A stretch of DNA of 64,000 bases from Fortiea sp. LEGE XX443 (GCF_015206815.1 NZ_JADEXZ010000005.1:62001-126000), one strand, 5' to 3'; shown: positions 10,332 through 19,183, numbered from the stretch's first letter. A program made the numbers and translations. The notes: a model not told the origin generated them from the letters alone.

Positions 10332-10393
10332 TGAAGGAGCGATCGCCATATCTGCACATGTTATTGTGGGATTATTTGCAAAGCACTCAGCAT

Positions 10394-10945
10394 TTAGAGG
10401 ATGTTCGCCAAACTACTTAGTCTTTCATAAACCGAAATCAAGCGATCGCCTTCTAGTGCAACAGTATCCTCTGGATAGTGACGAATTGCTCCTAGCAACG
10501 TAATTTCACCATCTTCCTGAATAGATTTATTCACAGCTGTTCGCAGCGCTCGTGCATCGAGTCTTCCCGTTGGCGGATAAACTACCTCACCAACTTGAGA
10601 AATTATAATTGGCCCCGTCCAGCCAGACAACAGCCTATCTAGATAAGCAGGTTCAGCTTTTATACCTGCGATTAGTGCTTTACGAGCTACATCAGGGTCT
10701 TGCTTAGATTCTTGCAAATAAGCTTCCAGTGTCGGGGTAGTTTTACCTGTTTTGACAAACTCATTCAATTCTGCAACAGAAACAGGCCCTTGAAAGCTAC
10801 CATACTTTAAAATCACCTGCTCGGCAGCGTTAGCACTAGCATTGAAAAGCAAAACACTAGCACTTACTCCCAAAGCTACTGTCTGATTCAGTAATTTGGT
10901 AAATTTCCACCTGGTTAATTGATTCAAACGTTGAAAAAGCTGCAT
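10394..10945 (-). CDS. Stand-alone DUF1400 domain exported protein
   Basis: Encodes 183 aa. ATG 10945 is chosen because AGGAAG precedes it by about 8 bases; an upstream in-frame start at 10984 lacks this. A hydrophobic segment (ALGVSASVLLFNASANAAEQ) is a probable signal peptide. The mature part (ILKYGSFQGPVSVAELNEFV) matches DUF1400, the cyanobacterial domain normally found in front of an alpha/beta hydrolase. Here the domain ends the protein and no hydrolase core with a GxSxG motif follows. It could be a regulator or inhibitor derived from such an enzyme; the function is unknown. It is convergent with the DUF11 cluster. Confidence 0.75.
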   Translation of the reverse strand: MQLFQRLNQLTRWKFTKLLNQTVALGVSASVLLFNASANAAEQVILKYGSFQGPVSVAELNEFVKTGKTTPTLEAYLQESKQDPDVARKALIAGIKAEPAYLDRLLSGWTGPIIISQVGEVVYPPTGRLDARALRTAVNKSIQEDGEITLLGAIRHYPEDTVALEGDRLISVYERLSSLANIL

Positions 10946-11481
10946 CTTATCAAACTTCCTAGTGTGTGGAGCGTACACAGGCATAAAATGCCCAAGCGTT
11001 ATGATGACGACAACATATTTACTAGGTTATCTAAATAGATTTGGTTTGTGTGATGTCCTGAGCTATCACCATTGATAGAAATTAAAATCCAGAAAGTAGT
11101 AGGGTGAGCATAATCATGCCCACCCTACTTTGGTCTAAGTTGAGTAAGAAGAGAAAATGGGGAAGGGAAGTAGAGGGGAAAAGAATTTCTTCCCTGCTGC
11201 AATCTCGACGTGCAAATTAACGTGAGTTCGACGGAGATCAAAAACCCCTCTCCATAGCTTGCTTCTCTTACGAGACGCTACCGCGAACCCGCAGGGTACC
11301 TCTCCCCTGCAAGGAGGAGCCACTGCGTTGCGCGGGTTTCCCGCGTTGTAGCAAGTGGCGTTAGAGGCTTTAAAACTCTGATTTTTCCGTTGGAAACTAG
11401 TAATATTTCTGCCCCTCTCCGCGTCGGAGAGGGGTTGGGGAGAGGTTCATCGAATTCACGTCAAATTAGGTATTCAACAGC
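10946..11481. other. Repeat-rich intergenic region
   Basis: No gene is supported here. It contains a hairpin at 11098-11129 (AGTAGGGTG pairing with CACCCTACT) of a type dispersed in cyanobacterial genomes. From about 11235 to 11445 there are GC-rich inverted-repeat-bearing fragments (TTACGAGACGCTACCGCG; CCCTCTCCGCGTCGGAGAGG) typical of small dispersed Nostoc repeats. A 62-codon reading frame over this stretch on the minus strand is repeat sequence, not a gene. Confidence 0.6.
11098..11129. terminator. Hairpin, possible terminator or dispersed repeat
   Basis: AGTAGGGTG and CACCCTACT form a 9-bp stem with an inner GCA/TGC pairing, followed by a short T-stretch (TTTGG). It lies about 150 bases upstream of the DUF1400 start and about 350 bases past the antiporter stop, so it does not fit well as terminator of either; a dispersed repeat is equally likely. 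Confidence 0.4.
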
Positions 11482-13560
11482 TTACGAATGAGGCTCTCCT
11501 AGCAACACAATCGAGCATTTCAATTCTTTCAATATTTGGGTCGTTACTTGACTAACAGCCAGACCACCTGCTGTACGATAACGAACAGAACGCAACACAG
11601 CTAAATCAAAACCCGCAGCTTCCTGAATGATAATTCTAGCAATATCATCACCTCTAACTGTCTGGATATTTGCCTTCACCTGTAACTGACTTTTAGATGC
11701 GACATCAGACAATTGAGAAGCAAATTTTTCAACTAAAGCTGGGGGAGTTTTGCGATCGCTCACATGCAATAGTACTACTTCTGCCTGATTAACATCCGCT
11801 AAAATTTGAGCAAACCTGACAGCACCTATAGTTTGTCGTGTCAAGTCACCAACAGGCACAAGAATTCGTTGGATAGTTGTCGGACTAATTAAAAGACGTG
11901 TAACAGCTACTGGACAGTGTGAAGACCAAAACACACTATCGATAACACTACCAAACAAACGAGCGCGGAAGCCCGTAGTCTGAGGCCAACCCATCACCAC
12001 TAAATTAGCATTGCGTTCCCGACTAGCACGGCTAATTCCCAAAGCTGCATCATCATCAATCCGAATTGCCGGCGAAACTTCTACATCAAATTCTTGACTA
12101 ATTTCTCTAGCCAATTTCAATCTTTTCTGACTTTGATCAAGCGCCGTGACTAATTGCGGATCATCCATCTGAATCAAAGCTTTTGTAATCGCTAATGGCA
12201 CAATCATCCCCGATTCATGACGCGCTAACAGTGCCGCCATTTCTATCAAATAACGTTGGGTTTGAGGATTATAAATTGGTACTATTACGGTGAATGGCTG
12301 TTTTTGCTCTACTATCTCATCCTCATAACTTTCCCACCAAGTTGAGAGACTATCTGTTTCAAAATCAGCTTCGCTAACTTGTAAAGCACTAGCAAACCTG
12401 GACGTAATCACTGGGCCTAAAATTGCAGTCACCAGCATGAGAACAATCACGCTGTTTAAAACACCTTCACTAATCAACCTTTCACCAGCCGGGTTAACAG
12501 TTTGATAAGCCACCAATGCAGCAGCCAGTGTAGCGGCTACTTGAGGTAAAGACAAAGACCACATTGTTAGCATTTCTGCTGTGTTGTAGCGGTAAAATAA
12601 TTTGGCTAAAAATGCTGCAATAAATTTGCTGCCAATCAAAGCCACTACAATTACTACAGTCAGCCAAACAGAACTGAGAGTTTTCAGAAATGCTGGAATA
12701 TCAATTAACAATCCCATGTCTACAAAGAAACATGGGATAAATAAAACACTGCCAATAAACTCAACTTTTTCTTTAACTGGGCTGCGTCCTAAAACATCAT
12801 TAACTGCTAAACCTGCTAAAAATGCACCAACAATTTTCTCAACTCCAATAACTTGCGCTCCCACAGAAGCCAAAAATAATGCTAATAAAATAAACAAAAA
12901 CTGATTGCTTTGTTCATCTCCAGAACGCCGAAAAAATTCCTTACCTGCCCAATCAAAGCCAAACAAAACAACAAGGGAATAAATTGCTAATCCGCCCAAT
13001 AGCGTAGCTAAACTCAGGGCTGTAAATTCCCCGCCGTGAATGCCTACACAAATTGCTAATACTAACAAAGCACCTGTATCAGTAAAAATTGTAGCTCCAA
13101 TTGTTACTGTCACAGCTTCATTTGTGACTACTCCCAAACGACTAACAATTGGATAAGCCAAAAGAGTATGAGAGGCTAATAAAGAACCTATTAGAAAAGA
13201 AGCATTCCAACCAAAATTAAACAAATGCCCGACAAGAATCCCAGCTATCAACGGAACTATAAAAGTCAGAGTTCCAAATCCAATTGAGCGATTTTTAGTT
13301 CTCCGGAATTGCTCTAAATCAATTTCCAAACCTGCTACAAACATCAAATAAATTTTACCAATATCCGACAGCAGATTGATTGTGTCTGATTCCGAGTTTA
13401 GTAACTTTAATCCATTTTCTCCCAAAATAACACCTGCTACTAGCAAACCCACTAATCCAGGCAACCGCAATTTCTCAAATATTGGCGGTACGGTAAAAAT
13501 TACTGTCAGGAGAATGGTAAACGCAATAATTGGGCTTTCTGCTAAAGATTGGAGTGCCAT
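11482..13560 (-). CDS. Cation:proton antiporter (CPA2/Kef type) with two USP domains
   Basis: Encodes 692 aa. Residues about 5-390 are a Na_H_Exchanger domain with roughly 12 membrane segments, starting SPIIAFTILLTVIFTVPPIF and containing LPGLVGLLVAGVILGENGL. Residues about 415-690 hold two universal-stress-protein-like domains; the sequence NLVVMGWPQTTGFRARLFGSV has the usual nucleotide-binding G-x9-G(S/T) pattern and ILVPVGDLTRQT opens the second. This transporter-USP arrangement is common in cyanobacterial Na+/H+ or K+/H+ antiporters. The ion cannot be assigned from sequence alone. It is the same strand as the cox cluster but separated by about 260 bases, so it is probably independently transcribed. 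Confidence 0.9.
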   Translation of the reverse strand: MALQSLAESPIIAFTILLTVIFTVPPIFEKLRLPGLVGLLVAGVILGENGLKLLNSESDTINLLSDIGKIYLMFVAGLEIDLEQFRRTKNRSIGFGTLTFIVPLIAGILVGHLFNFGWNASFLIGSLLASHTLLAYPIVSRLGVVTNEAVTVTIGATIFTDTGALLVLAICVGIHGGEFTALSLATLLGGLAIYSLVVLFGFDWAGKEFFRRSGDEQSNQFLFILLALFLASVGAQVIGVEKIVGAFLAGLAVNDVLGRSPVKEKVEFIGSVLFIPCFFVDMGLLIDIPAFLKTLSSVWLTVVIVVALIGSKFIAAFLAKLFYRYNTAEMLTMWSLSLPQVAATLAAALVAYQTVNPAGERLISEGVLNSVIVLMLVTAILGPVITSRFASALQVSEADFETDSLSTWWESYEDEIVEQKQPFTVIVPIYNPQTQRYLIEMAALLARHESGMIVPLAITKALIQMDDPQLVTALDQSQKRLKLAREISQEFDVEVSPAIRIDDDAALGISRASRERNANLVVMGWPQTTGFRARLFGSVIDSVFWSSHCPVAVTRLLISPTTIQRILVPVGDLTRQTIGAVRFAQILADVNQAEVVLLHVSDRKTPPALVEKFASQLSDVASKSQLQVKANIQTVRGDDIARIIIQEAAGFDLAVLRSVRYRTAGGLAVSQVTTQILKELKCSIVLLGEPHS

Positions 13561-13821
13561 TGGTAAATAAAGTATTTCTAGGGAAGATTGTATATGCTAA
13601 ATTTGTGCAGCTGAAAAAATTAAATTTTTAACATTATAAGCCTTCACAGTTTTATCTTGAGAATAAAATTTTTTACATCTATACAGAGATAGAGTGACAT
13701 AATTTCATAACTGGGCATAAAATCATTTTTATGACATATAAATGCGAAAAACAGGGGAAAAGGTAACTTCTTTGACTCTCCCCCTGCAACTTCGACCTAA
13801 TTTCTGCACTAAGTCTAATAT

Positions 13822-14430
13822 TTACTGCCAAACATAGAGCAAGATAAACAAAACAATCCAGATAACATCGACGAAGTGCCAAAACAATGAAGTAGCATTA
13901 ACTCCAAAGTGTCCTGAGTCGTAATTGCCACGAATGAAAGAGCGGACAAAAATAATAAACTGCAACAGGATGCCTGTAAAAACGTGTAAACCGTGAAAAC
14001 CAGTCAACAGATAGAACATCCCGCCAAAAGTTCCAGAGGTGAAACTAAAAGTCAAATTACTCCATTCAATCGCCTGTCCTACTAAGAAATAGCTCCCCAT
14101 AGCCATTGTTGCCAGGAGAAACAGCCGAAATCCCCACAAATTGTGTCGTTGCAGAGCGCGTTCTGCCAAATAAATCACAAAGCTACTGGCAACCAGCACA
14201 ACAGTATTAATGCTAGGGTCTTTAACTTCTAATCCTTCAACACCAGGCGGTAGCCAATTAGGAGTCGTGAGCTTGTAGACAATATAGCCAGCAAAAAAGC
14301 TCAAGAAAATAACGCTTTCCGACAGTAAGAAGACAATAAAGCCAAACATTTTATTGCCTTCTTCATCATGTCCATGCTCGCCGTGATGAGGAAGATTTTG
14401 CAAATCATCAGAAACAATATAGCTATCCAT
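13822..14430 (-). CDS. coxC: Heme-copper oxidase subunit III
   Basis: Encodes 202 aa with five predicted membrane helices, the short form typical of bacterial subunit III. Family signatures include the ES in FGFIVFLLSESVIFLSFFAG and HGLHVFTGILLQFI, and the C-terminal SLFWHFVDVIWIVLFILLY. An N-terminal His-rich stretch (HHGEHGHDEEGNK) precedes the first helix. It is the last gene of a five-gene minus-strand cluster and follows coxA by 99 bases. In Anabaena the equivalent cluster is called cox3/ARTO and is expressed in heterocysts; that name is inferred here from the gene order and the altered subunit II. Confidence 0.92.
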   Translation of the reverse strand: MDSYIVSDDLQNLPHHGEHGHDEEGNKMFGFIVFLLSESVIFLSFFAGYIVYKLTTPNWLPPGVEGLEVKDPSINTVVLVASSFVIYLAERALQRHNLWGFRLFLLATMAMGSYFLVGQAIEWSNLTFSFTSGTFGGMFYLLTGFHGLHVFTGILLQFIIFVRSFIRGNYDSGHFGVNATSLFWHFVDVIWIVLFILLYVWQ

Positions 14431-14529
14431 TGGTAAATTGTGTAATCTAACTCAAAAAATACTTTGCGTAACTCCGCGCTTACCTCAGCGTCCGTCTGCG
14501 GTTTTTAACGCAGACGGACGAAGATGTAG

Positions 14530-16191
14530 TCATTGATGCTGACTGTGAGTTTCTGCTACTAACGGTTCTGATTTGCCGTAACCGTAAGGTTCAGAAATAA
14601 CAGTGGGAATTTCCTCAAAATTCTCTACAGGTGGTGGCGACGAAACCAACCACTCTAAACCAATTGCCCGCCAAGGATTATCAGGTGCTTTTTCACCTTG
14701 CATCCAAGAAATTACCATGTTGAAGATGAAAGGTAAGGTAGACATACCTAACAAAAATGCACCAAGACTGGCAATAACATTCCAAAATTCATACTCTGGT
14801 GCATAGGAAGAAACTCGGCGCAACATCCCTTGTAAACCCAGTGGGTGCATGGGCAAGAAATTGAGGTTAGTACCGATAAATGACAACCAAAAATGCAGCT
14901 TACCCCAACCTTCGTAGTACATCCGCCCAGTCATTTTGGGGAACCAGTGGTAAATGGCAGCATACAAGCCCATCGTCACTGTACCAAAGAGAACGTAGTG
15001 GAAGTGACCAACTACAAAGTAGGTATTGTTAACGTGAACATCCACAGGTACAGAAGAAAGCATAATACCTGTGATGCCAGCAAAAACAAACATGATTAAT
15101 CCACCCAAGGCAAATAACATGGGTGTATTCAACCGTAACTTACCGCCCCATATTGTCGCTACCCAAGCAAACACTTTAATACCCGTCGGTACAGACACAA
15201 ACATTGTTGTCAACATGAAAATCAACCGCATCCAACCAGGAGTACCGCTGACATACATGTGGTGTACCCAAACAATGGCACTGACTACCGCGATTAACAT
15301 GGATGAAATCGCAACTACTTTATAGCCAAATAAAGGTTTGCGAGAATAGACAGGGAAGATTTCGGAAAAGATGCCGAAAACTGGCAAAATAATTACATAA
15401 ACAGCAGGGTGGGAATAAAACCAGAAGTAATGCTGAAACATGACTGGGTTTCCGCCGTTACTGGGGTTAAAAAAGCCAGTACCAACGGTGAGGTCAAGTA
15501 GCAACATGACTGCACCAGCTGTCAATGCAGGTAATCCAAATAATTGAATGATTTGAGCGCTGAATACTGCCCAGACAAACAAAGGCATCCGAAAGAAGCC
15601 CATGCCAGGAGCGCGCATTTTGACGATGGTGGTAACAAAGTTGACTCCCCCCATAATTGAGGAGACACCAGAAATTGCCACTGCTAACAACCACAGAACT
15701 TGACCGTTAATCAAGTTACCTGTGGGATTTTGAAGACTGACTGGAGGATATGCCCACCAACCTGCTTGGGCGGGGCCTCCGGGGACAAAGAAACTGCCCA
15801 TCAACAAAATCCCGACTACGGGAACCATCCAAAAGGCGACGGCGTTGAGGCGGGGAAAGGCCATGTCTCGCGCCCCAATCATTAAGGGTACGAGATAGTT
15901 AGCAAAACCGACTAGTGAAGGAAATGTCCACAAGAACAGCATGACAGTGCCGTGCATGGTGAACATGCCGTTATATACGGTGCGGTCAACTAAGTCGGCT
16001 TCGGGGGTGATGAGTTCTCCTCGCAGTATCATTGCAAAGATACCGCCGATAAGGAAGAAGAAGAAGGAGGTTACAAGGTATTGGATACCAATTACTTTGT
16101 GGTCGGTGCTGAAGCTGAAGTATTTTTTCCAGCCTCCGGGAGATTCGGGGTGAACTGGGAGGCTGAGACTATCAATGGGGATGTTAGTCAT
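14530..16191 (-). CDS. coxA: Heme-copper oxidase subunit I
   Basis: Encodes 553 aa. ATG 16191 gives the usual cyanobacterial N-terminus with WKKYFSFSTDHKVIGIQYL; a TTG at 16224 would add 11 residues. Twelve membrane helices are predicted. The catalytic residues are visible: MHGTVMLFLW (heme ligand), HPAVY (CuB His and the cross-linked Tyr), VHHMYVSG (CuB His pair) and VGHFHYVLFG (heme ligands). It is therefore a complete A-type oxygen-reducing core with heme and CuB. Electron entry depends on subunit II, which lacks CuA here. It follows coxB in the cluster; a heptanucleotide repeat (16223-16262) lies in the gap between them. Confidence 0.95.
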   Translation of the reverse strand: MTNIPIDSLSLPVHPESPGGWKKYFSFSTDHKVIGIQYLVTSFFFFLIGGIFAMILRGELITPEADLVDRTVYNGMFTMHGTVMLFLWTFPSLVGFANYLVPLMIGARDMAFPRLNAVAFWMVPVVGILLMGSFFVPGGPAQAGWWAYPPVSLQNPTGNLINGQVLWLLAVAISGVSSIMGGVNFVTTIVKMRAPGMGFFRMPLFVWAVFSAQIIQLFGLPALTAGAVMLLLDLTVGTGFFNPSNGGNPVMFQHYFWFYSHPAVYVIILPVFGIFSEIFPVYSRKPLFGYKVVAISSMLIAVVSAIVWVHHMYVSGTPGWMRLIFMLTTMFVSVPTGIKVFAWVATIWGGKLRLNTPMLFALGGLIMFVFAGITGIMLSSVPVDVHVNNTYFVVGHFHYVLFGTVTMGLYAAIYHWFPKMTGRMYYEGWGKLHFWLSFIGTNLNFLPMHPLGLQGMLRRVSSYAPEYEFWNVIASLGAFLLGMSTLPFIFNMVISWMQGEKAPDNPWRAIGLEWLVSSPPPVENFEEIPTVISEPYGYGKSEPLVAETHSQHQ

Positions 16192-16218
16192 TGGTTTTTT
16201 GGAGAAAGGGGGGTGTAA

Positions 16219-16297
16219 TACCAATTCGTAATTCGTAATTCGTAATTCGTAATTCGTAATTCAGAAGTTCAAGTTGTCTACTTTTGACGAATTGGTG
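16219..16297. repeat. Heptanucleotide STRR inside short terminal inverted repeats
   Basis: Five full copies of AATTCGT plus a partial sixth occupy 16223-16262. They are enclosed by TACCAATTCGT (16219-16229) and ACGAATTGGT (16287-16296), so the block can fold back as an element of about 79 bases. It sits between coxB and coxA, where it could affect message stability or translation of subunit I. Two other elements with the same ends occur in this window (34328-34460 and 62866-62979). Confidence 0.7.
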
Positions 16298-16321
16298 TGA
16301 GGTGAGAAAAAGAGCAATTTC

Positions 16322-17239
16322 TCAACTGGAGTAGTTGACTAGGGGTGGGGCGGCTGGTACTACTGTTTTCCAGCCATTTTTGACGGGTTCGCTGGCTGTT
16401 TGGGCGTATTCAGATGCTGCTTGGTTATTGGCGGGTGAGGGTTTGTGTGTGGCTATTTTTGCTAACCATTTGTGGTATTCTTCGGGAGATTCAACTACTA
16501 CGTTGGCTTGCATGGTGGCAAAGTATGTGCCGCTATATTGGGAGTCGGTGAGGCGATATTGTCCCTGGCGGATGGGGGTGAATTCAAAGTCGATGGTGTG
16601 GTTGGGAATGATGTCTTGTTTGAGGCGGAATGCTGGAATGTAGAAACCGTGCAGTACGTCTTCTGATTGCAGTGCTAAACGGATGCGCCGATCGCTTGGT
16701 AAATGCAATTCAGTACTGGTAATATCTTTCTCAGGATAATGGAATACCCACGCCCATTGTTTGGCGATAACATCAATCTTTTCTACAGGTTCGCTGATGG
16801 CTGCATCTTGTGGCGCTGCATAAGCTGATTCCATACCTATTGGATTATGCAGATGCACTAGCTGGCTTGGCCCTTGAATTCCCATTTGTTCGTAAACTTG
16901 GGAGCTATAGCCAGCAATCCACAACACTAACATAATGGGGATGGCTGTCCAGACAACTTCTAAAGCCACATTACCTTCGATGTGGGGGCCGTCGCTGAGG
17001 TCGTCTTCTTCGGCGCGATGGAAAATTATGGAGTACATTAAGGTGCTGGTGACACCTAGGAAGATAAACGCACCTAATGTCACCAAAAAGCTAATCAAGT
17101 CATCAATGAGATGAGATTCGGCTGCTGCTTGAGGAGGTAGCCAAGAATAGGCTTGTTTACCTATCCAAATACTGGCAATACTAACAGCGATCGCACCAGT
17201 AATCAAGGTCAATACATTTAAAATCTTTGGGAGTTTCAT
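16322..17239 (-). CDS. coxB: Heme-copper oxidase subunit II lacking the CuA site (quinol-oxidase type)
   Basis: Encodes 305 aa: two N-terminal membrane helices (about residues 8-30 and 48-75, plus the LEVVWTAIPIMLVLWIAG segment) then a periplasmic cupredoxin domain. The Trp-rich KQWAWVFHYP and the first metal His in VLHGFYIPAF are kept. The CuA loop, normally C-x3-C-x3-H-x2-M, reads DSQYSGTYFATM near residues 232-243: both Cys and the second His are replaced by D, S and F. Known CuA-less subunits II belong to quinol oxidases, so the cluster probably encodes the alternative respiratory terminal oxidase (cox3-like). It follows two DUF2231 genes. Confidence 0.92.
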   Translation of the reverse strand: MKLPKILNVLTLITGAIAVSIASIWIGKQAYSWLPPQAAAESHLIDDLISFLVTLGAFIFLGVTSTLMYSIIFHRAEEDDLSDGPHIEGNVALEVVWTAIPIMLVLWIAGYSSQVYEQMGIQGPSQLVHLHNPIGMESAYAAPQDAAISEPVEKIDVIAKQWAWVFHYPEKDITSTELHLPSDRRIRLALQSEDVLHGFYIPAFRLKQDIIPNHTIDFEFTPIRQGQYRLTDSQYSGTYFATMQANVVVESPEEYHKWLAKIATHKPSPANNQAASEYAQTASEPVKNGWKTVVPAAPPLVNYSS

Positions 17240-17293
17240 GGTTGTTGGTCATTGGTCATTAATAAATGACAAGGAACAAAGGATTAAAACTAA

Positions 17294-17899
17294 TTACTTG
17301 AGCATTGTGTTTAGGTCTTCGCCTAATTGCAGCAATCTATCTGCTGTGTTATGAACACCAAATTCCGCAGCTAATTGCGCTCCTAATGTGCCGTGGAGGA
17401 ACATTAAAAACATGATTGTTACTCCTGCTAATAAATAGCTCCAATGCACTTCTATTTCCGAATCTTGGCTCCAAGCAAAGCGCTGCCATCCTCTCCACAT
17501 GGTCATGCCAACAAATAGACCTAGTAAGACGACACCGCCAATGCCATGCCAAAGCATGGTTTCCATTGCTTGCAACCCCCATGCACTTTTGACTCCTGTG
17601 GGTGGGGTTGCTAACAGCATTTCGTAAAAACCTGCTGCTACTGTGAAAAAGGTGATGACGGTTGAAGCAAACATGTTGTACCAACCCACATCAAAAAAGT
17701 TGGCACGTTCAACACTAATCGCCAAAAATTTAAACACCCATTTTTGAATGGGAAACAAAACACCAACAATATCAAAGGTAATGCCGATGATAAATAAACC
17801 GATGGTGAGATGTACTAAATTGGGGTGAATAGGCAGAGTGTAAGGTAGTCCGTTAGCACCCAGTTCTACGTTTAATTGATTAATTAGTTCTGAGTTCAT
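17294..17899 (-). CDS. DUF2231 family membrane protein
   Basis: Encodes 201 aa with four predicted membrane helices (for example VHLTIGLFIIGITFDIVGVL and LLAGVTIMFLMFLHGTLGAQ). The N-terminal LPIHPNLVHLTIG motif is the DUF2231 hallmark, with conserved histidines that could be heme or metal ligands. Its ATG overlaps the stop of the preceding DUF2231 gene in an ATGA, indicating translational coupling. It precedes coxB by 54 bases. Paired DUF2231 genes in front of the cox3-type cluster are known from Anabaena relatives; a role in oxidase assembly or quinol delivery is inference. Confidence 0.88.
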   Translation of the reverse strand: MNSELINQLNVELGANGLPYTLPIHPNLVHLTIGLFIIGITFDIVGVLFPIQKWVFKFLAISVERANFFDVGWYNMFASTVITFFTVAAGFYEMLLATPPTGVKSAWGLQAMETMLWHGIGGVVLLGLFVGMTMWRGWQRFAWSQDSEIEVHWSYLLAGVTIMFLMFLHGTLGAQLAAEFGVHNTADRLLQLGEDLNTMLK

Positions 17900-18396
17900 G
17901 GCAACATCCCTTGCTTTACTGCTTCAACAACTGGTACTGTGTGCAATCCATATACCCAAACTAATTGATCTCCGAAATATACTTGCACGCCAACTAATGC
18001 AACTAAAATAAATCCGGCTGCTAGATAATGAATTGGTAATTTGTGGGGGTTGTGAGAACGAATTACATAACGCCACGCTGTAATTGCAGCAATGATGCCA
18101 GAAAGCGACCAACCAATAAGTGTATGGATATTTAATACTGATTTAGCTACGTCATAAGGTTGAGCTAAACCTGCTTCAAATTGTCCAAAAATAATTGCTA
18201 CAAAAATGGCGATTGTAGCAATAAACAAATTCCACCAACTCACCTCAAATAGACGCGATTTGCCAGTAAAATAACCTACTAAATCGCAGAAAAATGCAAA
18301 CAATACCATTGCAATTACGAAATGAACAACGATAGGGTGCATCGTATCTGGATAAGGTAGATTATGGTCGTTCAATGATGTAAAAAAATCAAACAT
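17896..18396 (-). CDS. DUF2231 family membrane protein, first gene of the cox cluster
   Basis: Encodes 166 aa with four predicted membrane helices and the DUF2231 motif DTMHPIVVHFVIAMVLFAFF near the N-terminus. A TAGGAGAAAACT sequence just before ATG 18396 is a good ribosome site. It is a paralogue of the next gene (17294-17899), with which it overlaps by 4 bases. As first gene of the cluster, the long AT-rich region upstream (18397-18926) should hold the promoter. Biochemical role unknown. Confidence 0.88.
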   Translation of the reverse strand: MFDFFTSLNDHNLPYPDTMHPIVVHFVIAMVLFAFFCDLVGYFTGKSRLFEVSWWNLFIATIAIFVAIIFGQFEAGLAQPYDVAKSVLNIHTLIGWSLSGIIAAITAWRYVIRSHNPHKLPIHYLAAGFILVALVGVQVYFGDQLVWVYGLHTVPVVEAVKQGMLP

Positions 18397-18926
18397 AGTT
18401 TTCTCCTAGGCATGTTTACTGCACCTCAGCCAAAGTTTGATTAACAAACAAGCATCACCATTACTACAAGCATTTATACCTGACAAGATTATGTTCAAAT
18501 TGCGTAGCAAAATCTAGTGAATCAGGTATTAGCTATTTTTTAGCTAAATTGATTGAAGTTACTATTTATCGTCAATGATTGAGTTCAATTCATTTGTTCA
18601 TGCTGATACTTTATAACAACGATTTTGAATTTACCTCACAAAATCGCAATTATTGGATTGATTGTTAGTCATCTATCTATTAGCTTAAGGATTTTTTTAG
18701 TACTTGTCAAAAAAATTAATATGAATTTTGAAGATTAGTTCTGCTAACAGAAAAAATATGATAATGATGTAGCTTATCTTGCTTTTGTTTTGATGTATTA
18801 CATATAAAAAAATATCTGTATATGCAATGTTGAACAATTATAAAATATGTATTTGTAATTAAGCTTACAAAAAAGATATAAAGATAATTTAAATATTAAC
18901 AGAATGCAAATCAATGCTATGTTAAA
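18397..18926. other. Long AT-rich leader/promoter region of the cox cluster
   Basis: No gene is supported in these 530 bases. The segment is very AT-rich. It contains one sequence fitting the NtcA-box consensus (18855-18868), listed separately. A 122-codon plus-strand frame beginning at 18927 runs through repeats and is not accepted as a gene. Confidence 0.55.
18855..18868. promoter_or_regulatory. Candidate NtcA-type box GTA-N8-TAC
   Basis: The 14 bases read GTAATTAAGCTTAC, a match to the palindromic NtcA consensus GTA-N8-TAC. On the minus strand, toward the cox cluster, a perfect TATAAT follows after 12 bases, shorter than the usual spacing of about 22. The consensus occurs by chance roughly once in 4 kb of random sequence, so support rests on the location before a cox3-type cluster, which in Anabaena is nitrogen- and heterocyst-controlled. 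Confidence 0.3.
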
Positions 18927-19008
18927 ATGAGCAAAGAATTCAAATTGTTTAGTCAGTTTTTGATTTTAATTTGCATTGACAACTATTCTCAAAATAAACA
19001 GATGCAAA

Positions 19009-19036
19009 GTAGAGACGTTACATGTAATATCTCTAC
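19009..19036. repeat. GTAGAGACG-type dispersed hairpin
   Basis: The 28 bases run from GTAGAGA to TCTCTAC around CGTTACATGTAATA and are nearly self-complementary. They are followed by a T-rich run (TTTTATTTTT). This resembles the very common cyanobacterial GTAGAGACGTTGCATGCAACGTCTCTAC-like repeat in degenerate form. Terminator function is possible, but no adjacent upstream gene needs it. Confidence 0.5.
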
Positions 19037-19060
19037 TTTTATTTTTAGATATAGAAATCC

Positions 19061-19183
19061 GGTGTTGCATAAATGCGGGATGATTTTCTTATATTTCTCT
19101 CTCAAAACCTCTTCTTCTCTACGAGACGCTGCGCGAATGCGTACTTTGCGGTTCATTATTTCATCCCTAAATTCAGCAACGCC
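19061..19183. mobile_element. MITE-like element with 8-bp target duplication
   Basis: The element starts GGTGTTGCATAAATGCGGGA and ends TCATCCCTAAATTCAGCAACGCC-like, so the two ends form an imperfect terminal inverted repeat of about 25 bases. It is flanked on both sides by a perfect direct repeat AGAAATCC (19053-19060 and 19184-19191), the signature of transposition. At 123 bases it cannot code for a transposase and must have been moved in trans. Its interior carries a TCTACGAGACGCTGCGCGAA-type small dispersed repeat. A shorter relative lies at 23333-23420. Confidence 0.75.

Noticed and set aside
10243-10503. 86-codon plus-strand frame overlapping the DUF11 gene end
   Set aside because: It overlaps the DUF11 gene in another frame and the DUF1400 gene on the opposite strand, with no family similarity.
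11135-11323. 62-codon minus-strand open frame
   Set aside because: It lies in dispersed repeat sequence and has Arg/Cys-rich composition unlike neighbouring proteins.
16322-17239. Frameshift or error as cause of the missing CuA ligands in subunit II
   Set aside because: The frame is intact around the loop, the flanking residues align well, and the same loss is known in quinol-type oxidases.
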